From Devosia sp. Root685 (lineage in GTDB: Bacteria; Pseudomonadota; Alphaproteobacteria; Rhizobiales; Devosiaceae), in the NCBI RefSeq assembly GCF_001427875.1, contig NZ_LMHK01000004.1, forward strand, positions 61,903 through 125,902: a stretch of DNA of 64,000 bases, in the 5' to 3' direction. The notes under the pieces are model-generated. The model had not been told where the DNA came from. It did not search any database and saw only the letters and a program-made list of their open reading frames with translations. The first letter of the stretch is position 1. Every line of letters starts with the position of its first letter. A program made the position numbers and the translations under genes. Below are positions 60,300-64,000 of this stretch, one piece after another.

Positions 60300-63235
60300 T
60301 TGTCGACCCCCATACGCTGCTTGGGCTTATTGGAGCCCGAAACCTTGGGCCGGCGAATGGATTGGTGCGCCAGAGCGATCAACATCAGCACGGTTGCGCC
60401 GACGACGAGGGCAAAGACCCCGAGATCGAAGATCAGCGCCGTGGCCATCGGCACCTTGCCGATCAGCGGAATATCCGCATAGGCGAAGGCGGACGTGAGG
60501 AATGGCGCGCCAAGAACCATGGCGCCGAGCCCGGTGAGAAGGGCCAGCAGCAGGCCCCAGCCGATCCAGAGAAGCGGCAGGATGCGCAGCCGCTCTTCCA
60601 CCCAACGGGTGCCCCCCGCGAGATATTGCAGAATGAAGGCCAGCGACATGACGATACCGGCGATGAAGCCGCCGCCCGGCAGGTCATGGCCGCGCATCAG
60701 CATATAGATGGCGACGACGACGATGACCGGGAACATCCAGTTCATGATCAGCGCCGGAATACGCAGGAAATCGTCGGCCACAGTATCCCCGGAGCCGGGC
60801 GCATAGTCGTCGAGCATGCGCTGCTGTTCGGGCCTGTCGGCGCTGTCGGAGGCCGGACGGAAGCGGCGGAGGAGACCAAAGACCGTTAGCGCCACAACGC
60901 CGAGCACGGTGATTTCGCCCATGGTGTCAAAGCCGCGGAAATCGACCAGCATGACATTGACGACATTGGTGCCGCCGCCTTGCTTATAGGCATTGGCAAG
61001 GAAGAAGTCGGAAATGCCCTCGGGCGCCGAGCGCGTCATGATGGCGTAGCTCGCCAGAGCCGTGGCCAGCCCCACCAGGGCCGCAAGCACGACGTCGCGA
61101 TATCTACGGAACCGGGCCGCTACAGGCGCGGGTTCCGAGATGGGGCTGCGTTTGGGCAGCCAGCGCAGACCCAGGAGAATGAGCACGGTCGTAGCAATTT
61201 CGGCCAGCAGTTGGGTCAGCGCTAGGTCCGGCGCCGAGAACCAGGCAAAGGTGAGACAGGTCGCAAGCCCCGCGCCCCCCATGAGGATCATGGAGGCAAG
61301 GCGATGGAACTTTGCCTGCTGCGCAGCCGCAAGAGCGCTGATGCCACCAAGGAGCCAGACCAGCCCCAGCACCGGATCAAAACTCTGCGGCAGCGGCAGA
61401 TTGCCGATGCGCGCCCACGCGGCGCCGATGCCAGCTGCGAGTGCGAGGAAAATGACGACAAAAATCTGCGGTTGCAGGCGCTGCGTGCCAAAGGCGCCGA
61501 CAAGATGCCGGGCCCAGCGATTGGTGGCGGTGACGAGGAGGCGTTCGAACACACGCTGCCCGACGAGCCCGCGCGTCAGCGGCACGCCGTCGATATCGCG
61601 GAGCTTTCGGTAATAGGGCACATAGATGGCCGCCCCACCGACCATGGCGATAAGGCTCATGACCAGCGGCAGATTGAAGCCATGCCAGACCGAGAGGCTG
61701 TAATAGGGCGTTTCGGCGCCGAGAACCGAGTGCACGGCCGCCGCGAGATAGGGCGCAATGGTGATGCCGGGAATGATGCCGACGGCAAGACAGATCAGCA
61801 CCAGAATTTCGATCGGGCGGCGCATCAGCGCTGGGGGCTCGTGCGGCACCTTTTCGAGTTCCGTCGGCGGAGGGCCGAAGAAAACGCCGTGCACGAACTT
61901 GATGGAATAGGCGACGCTGAGCATGCCCGCGAGGGTAGCCACGATCGGCAGGGAGAGATTGACGAAGACGTTGGGATCGAACTCCGCCGTCTCGGTGAAG
62001 AACATTTCCTTGGACAGAAAACCGTTCAGCAGCGGCACGCCGGCCATGGCAGCGCTGGCGATGATGGCGAGCGTCGCCGTGAAGGGCATGTATTTTCTAA
62101 GGCCACTCAGCTTGCGCACATCGCGCGTGCCGGTCTCGTGGTCGATGATGCCCACGGCCATGAAGAGCGAGGCCTTGAAGGTGGCGTGATTGGCGATGTG
62201 GAAGATGGCGGCGACCGCTGCGAGCGGCGTGCCCATGCCTAAAAGCGTGGTGATGAGCCCGAGATGGGAAATGGTCGAATAGGCGAGAAGCCCCTTGAGA
62301 TCGCGCTGGAACAGCGCGGTATAGGCCCCGAAGAGGAGCGTCGCGAGCCCCGTATAGGTGACGATCCAGAACCAGAGCTGGTGATCATGCATGACCGGCC
62401 AGAAGCGGGTGAGGATGAAGACGCCGGCCTTCACCATGGTCGCGGAATGCAGATACGCCGAAACCGGGGTCGGCGCCGTCATGGCATTGGGCAGCCAGAA
62501 CTGGAACGGGAACTGCGCCGACTTGGTGAAAGCTCCGAGGAGAAAGAGGATCAGCGCCACCGGATAGAGCGGGCTTTCAACGATCATCGAGCCCGAGGCC
62601 AGAACATCGTCGAGCTCGTAGCTGCCCACGATATGGCCGAGCACCAGCATGGAGGCAAAGAGCGCGAGGCCCCCCGTACCGGTGATGATCAGCGCCATGC
62701 GCGCGCCATCGCGCGCGTCGCCGCGGTGATACCAATAGCCGATGAGGAGAAACGAAACGAGGCTCGTCAGTTCCCAGAAGATGGCGAGCTGGATGATATT
62801 GCCCGAGAGAACGAGACCCAGCATAGCACCCATGAAGGCCAGCAGCAGCGCATGGAAGCGCGCAATCGGGTCCTTGGGCGACATGTAGTAGCGGGCATAA
62901 AGTACCACCAGAAAACCGATGCAGGTGATCAGGACAGCAAAGAGCCAGGCGAGCCCATCGAGGCGCAGCGTCAGATTGAGCCCAAGCTGCGGCACCCATT
63001 CGATGCGGCTGATCAGCACCTCGCCATTGGCGATGGCGGGAAAGAGGGCAATGGACAAGAGACTAAGAATGGCCGCGACGACCGCTGTAACCCAGGCCGC
63101 GCCCCGGTATTTTTCACCGGGAGCGGCCAATACAAACACGCTTGCCAGAAATGGCAAAGCGCAGAGAAGGGGGAGGGCGAAGTCGGTCGGTATTGAAGGC
63201 AGGGGGCCAGTCCTCAGGCTCGAATCTATAGCCAA
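60290..63235 (-). CDS. mrpA: Mrp antiporter subunits A and B, fused
   Basis: 981 residues. The NuoL-like MrpA part has QLAIFWELTSLVSFLLIGYW, FTKSAQFPFQFWLPNAMTAP (with TPVSAYLHSATMVKAGVFI), ATFKASLFMAVGIIDHETGT and LDLALTQ-like APDLALTQLLAEIATT. From about residue 810 an MrpB domain follows (PVIVVVAIYMLMRGHDLPGG then GFIAGIVMSLAFILQ). Separate mrpB genes exist in Bacillus; the A-B fusion is common in Rhizobiales (PhaAB). A TTG at 63235 is the apparent start, with no good ribosome site, so it is approximate. First gene of mrpABCDEFG; drives Na+ or K+ efflux and pH homeostasis. Confidence 0.93.
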   Translation of the reverse strand: MAIDSSLRTGPLPSIPTDFALPLLCALPFLASVFVLAAPGEKYRGAAWVTAVVAAILSLLSIALFPAIANGEVLISRIEWVPQLGLNLTLRLDGLAWLFAVLITCIGFLVVLYARYYMSPKDPIARFHALLLAFMGAMLGLVLSGNIIQLAIFWELTSLVSFLLIGYWYHRGDARDGARMALIITGTGGLALFASMLVLGHIVGSYELDDVLASGSMIVESPLYPVALILFLLGAFTKSAQFPFQFWLPNAMTAPTPVSAYLHSATMVKAGVFILTRFWPVMHDHQLWFWIVTYTGLATLLFGAYTALFQRDLKGLLAYSTISHLGLITTLLGMGTPLAAVAAIFHIANHATFKASLFMAVGIIDHETGTRDVRKLSGLRKYMPFTATLAIIASAAMAGVPLLNGFLSKEMFFTETAEFDPNVFVNLSLPIVATLAGMLSVAYSIKFVHGVFFGPPPTELEKVPHEPPALMRRPIEILVLICLAVGIIPGITIAPYLAAAVHSVLGAETPYYSLSVWHGFNLPLVMSLIAMVGGAAIYVPYYRKLRDIDGVPLTRGLVGQRVFERLLVTATNRWARHLVGAFGTQRLQPQIFVVIFLALAAGIGAAWARIGNLPLPQSFDPVLGLVWLLGGISALAAAQQAKFHRLASMILMGGAGLATCLTFAWFSAPDLALTQLLAEIATTVLILLGLRWLPKRSPISEPAPVAARFRRYRDVVLAALVGLATALASYAIMTRSAPEGISDFFLANAYKQGGGTNVVNVMLVDFRGFDTMGEITVLGVVALTVFGLLRRFRPASDSADRPEQQRMLDDYAPGSGDTVADDFLRIPALIMNWMFPVIVVVAIYMLMRGHDLPGGGFIAGIVMSLAFILQYLAGGTRWVEERLRILPLLWIGWGLLLALLTGLGAMVLGAPFLTSAFAYADIPLIGKVPMATALIFDLGVFALVVGATVLMLIALAHQSIRRPKVSGSNKPKQRMGVDKWN

Positions 63236-63323
63236 GGTATAGGGATGCTCACGCCTCCTGAGAAGACCACTTTATGCTTAACTTGCAGGGTCATCTCGTC
63301 ACATGAAATTCATGACGCCGATA

Positions 63324-64000
63324 TTAGCCGGCCATTGGCTGGAAGGTGGACACCGCGCCGGGAAAAGCCACCACACCATCGGCATGCACCGGACGCCCGC
63401 GCGAGAGCGTTGCATGCACCCGCCCGACGCCGGTATCGCTGGCGATGAACAGGTCAGCCCGCAGCCCGACACGGATTTCACCGCGATCTTCAAGACCCAG
63501 CGCCCGCGCCGGATTGAGCGAGGTCAGCCGCGCCGCCCCGGCAAGGCCATTCGGATCGGTTTTGGCCAGAACCAGCACCGCCGGCAGCATGGCTGTGGGA
63601 TGATAGTCGGCCGCAAGCAGGTCAAGCACGCCGGCCTGATGCGCCTCGCGCGCCGAAAGATTGCCGGAATAGGACTGGCCGCGCAGCGCATTCGGCGCGC
63701 CCATGGCATTGAGCATGCCCCGTCTATTGGCTTCGCGGGCAGCTTCCAGCGTCACCGGAAATTCGCTGATATTGGCGCCAAGCGCATCCATCAGTTCGAC
63801 TTTTTCGACCGTATCGTCGTCGTGGCTGGCAACCGGTACGCCGTGCAGCGCGCAATATTGGGTAATGGCCCGCAGGGTCGCGGTCATATCGCCGGCGGTT
63901 TCCTTGCGGTCGCGGATACGCTGCTGCAACTGCTCGGCCGCCGCTTCGAGGGAAATGCCCTTGTTCTTCGAGAGGCTTGCGGCCTGCAAGGCGAGATCGC
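63324..64000 (-). CDS. phnM: Ribose 1-methylphosphonate triphosphate diphosphatase PhnM, 5' end outside window
   Basis: About 225 C-terminal residues are visible; the frame runs off the right edge. Features are HGVPVASHDDDTVEKVELMD, ANRRGMLNAMGAPNALRGQS, and the downstream TSLNPARALGLEDRGEIRVG with LRADLFIAS. These match the amidohydrolase PhnM, which removes pyrophosphate from the triphosphate intermediate of C-P lyase phosphonate breakdown. Other phn genes are expected beyond the window edge upstream of this one. The stop is at 63324-63326. Confidence 0.87.
   Translation of the reverse strand, partial: DLALQAASLSKNKGISLEAAAEQLQQRIRDRKETAGDMTATLRAITQYCALHGVPVASHDDDTVEKVELMDALGANISEFPVTLEAAREANRRGMLNAMGAPNALRGQSYSGNLSAREAHQAGVLDLLAADYHPTAMLPAVLVLAKTDPNGLAGAARLTSLNPARALGLEDRGEIRVGLRADLFIASDTGVGRVHATLSRGRPVHADGVVAFPGAVSTFQPMAG

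Noticed and set aside
1..64000. CRISPR arrays, insertion sequences, prophage or integrase genes
   Set aside because: No regularly spaced repeats and no transposase, integrase or phage structural proteins were seen on either strand.

Overview
This 64 kb window is high-GC bacterial chromosome from an alphaproteobacterium. Gene content points to the order Hyphomicrobiales: cheR, cheB and cheD together with two cheY, an MrpA-MrpB fusion, a PotFGHI/Puu putrescine pathway, and WbaP/Wzx/Wzz-type exopolysaccharide genes next to DprE1/UbiA-type genes. A Devosia-like genus is my guess from overall style, not something the sequence proves. I saw no tRNA, rRNA, CRISPR array, transposase or phage gene.

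Layout. (1) 1-10.7 kb is a chemotaxis locus. It holds a methyl-accepting receptor cut by the window edge, cheY, cheB, cheR and cheD on the minus strand, a divergent small protein with a CheZ-like DxxxQ motif, then cheW, cheA, a second cheY and a STAS protein. A softer, less GC-rich patch at 5.8-7.0 kb with two small unknown genes splits it. (2) 10.8-17.5 kb is mixed metabolism: a SAF-domain oxidoreductase, two secreted unknowns, a quinone-reductase-like MDR enzyme, a siderophore reductase with a palindrome upstream, and a pseudouridine kinase/glycosidase pair. (3) 17.9-22.1 kb is a putrescine ABC importer (potFGHI) with an intergenic palindromic repeat inside the operon. (4) 22.2-31.8 kb holds a frameshifted membrane protein, a structured intergenic region with a leader-type ORF behind an extended Shine-Dalgarno sequence, purU, an Rrf2 regulator with a Kef-type antiporter, a RecD-like helicase, a FAH hydrolase, an aldo/keto reductase, a GFA protein and an EamA exporter.

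(5) 31.8-52.3 kb, after a YCII-like protein, is a large exopolysaccharide locus. It has two Wzz-like proteins (one with a degenerate kinase domain), several glycosyltransferases, an O-antigen ligase/polymerase, a Tat-exported GH10 glycanase, a Wzx flippase and a WbaP-type initiating transferase. Embedded in it is a run of six genes: HAD-UbiA fusion, DprE1-like oxidase, SMR-type flippase, extended SDR, class III aminotransferase and a GT-C-like membrane protein. Together they read as a pathway that makes, modifies, flips and transfers a polyprenyl-phosphate-linked pentose, possibly an amino-pentose. This is the most interesting system in the window.

(6) 52.3-57.2 kb is the Puu pathway (puuC, puuD, puuA, puuB), which would degrade the putrescine imported by potFGHI. 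(7) 57.2-63.2 kb is a complete Mrp cation/proton antiporter operon (A-B fused, C, D, E, F, G). (8) The right edge holds the 3' part of phnM.
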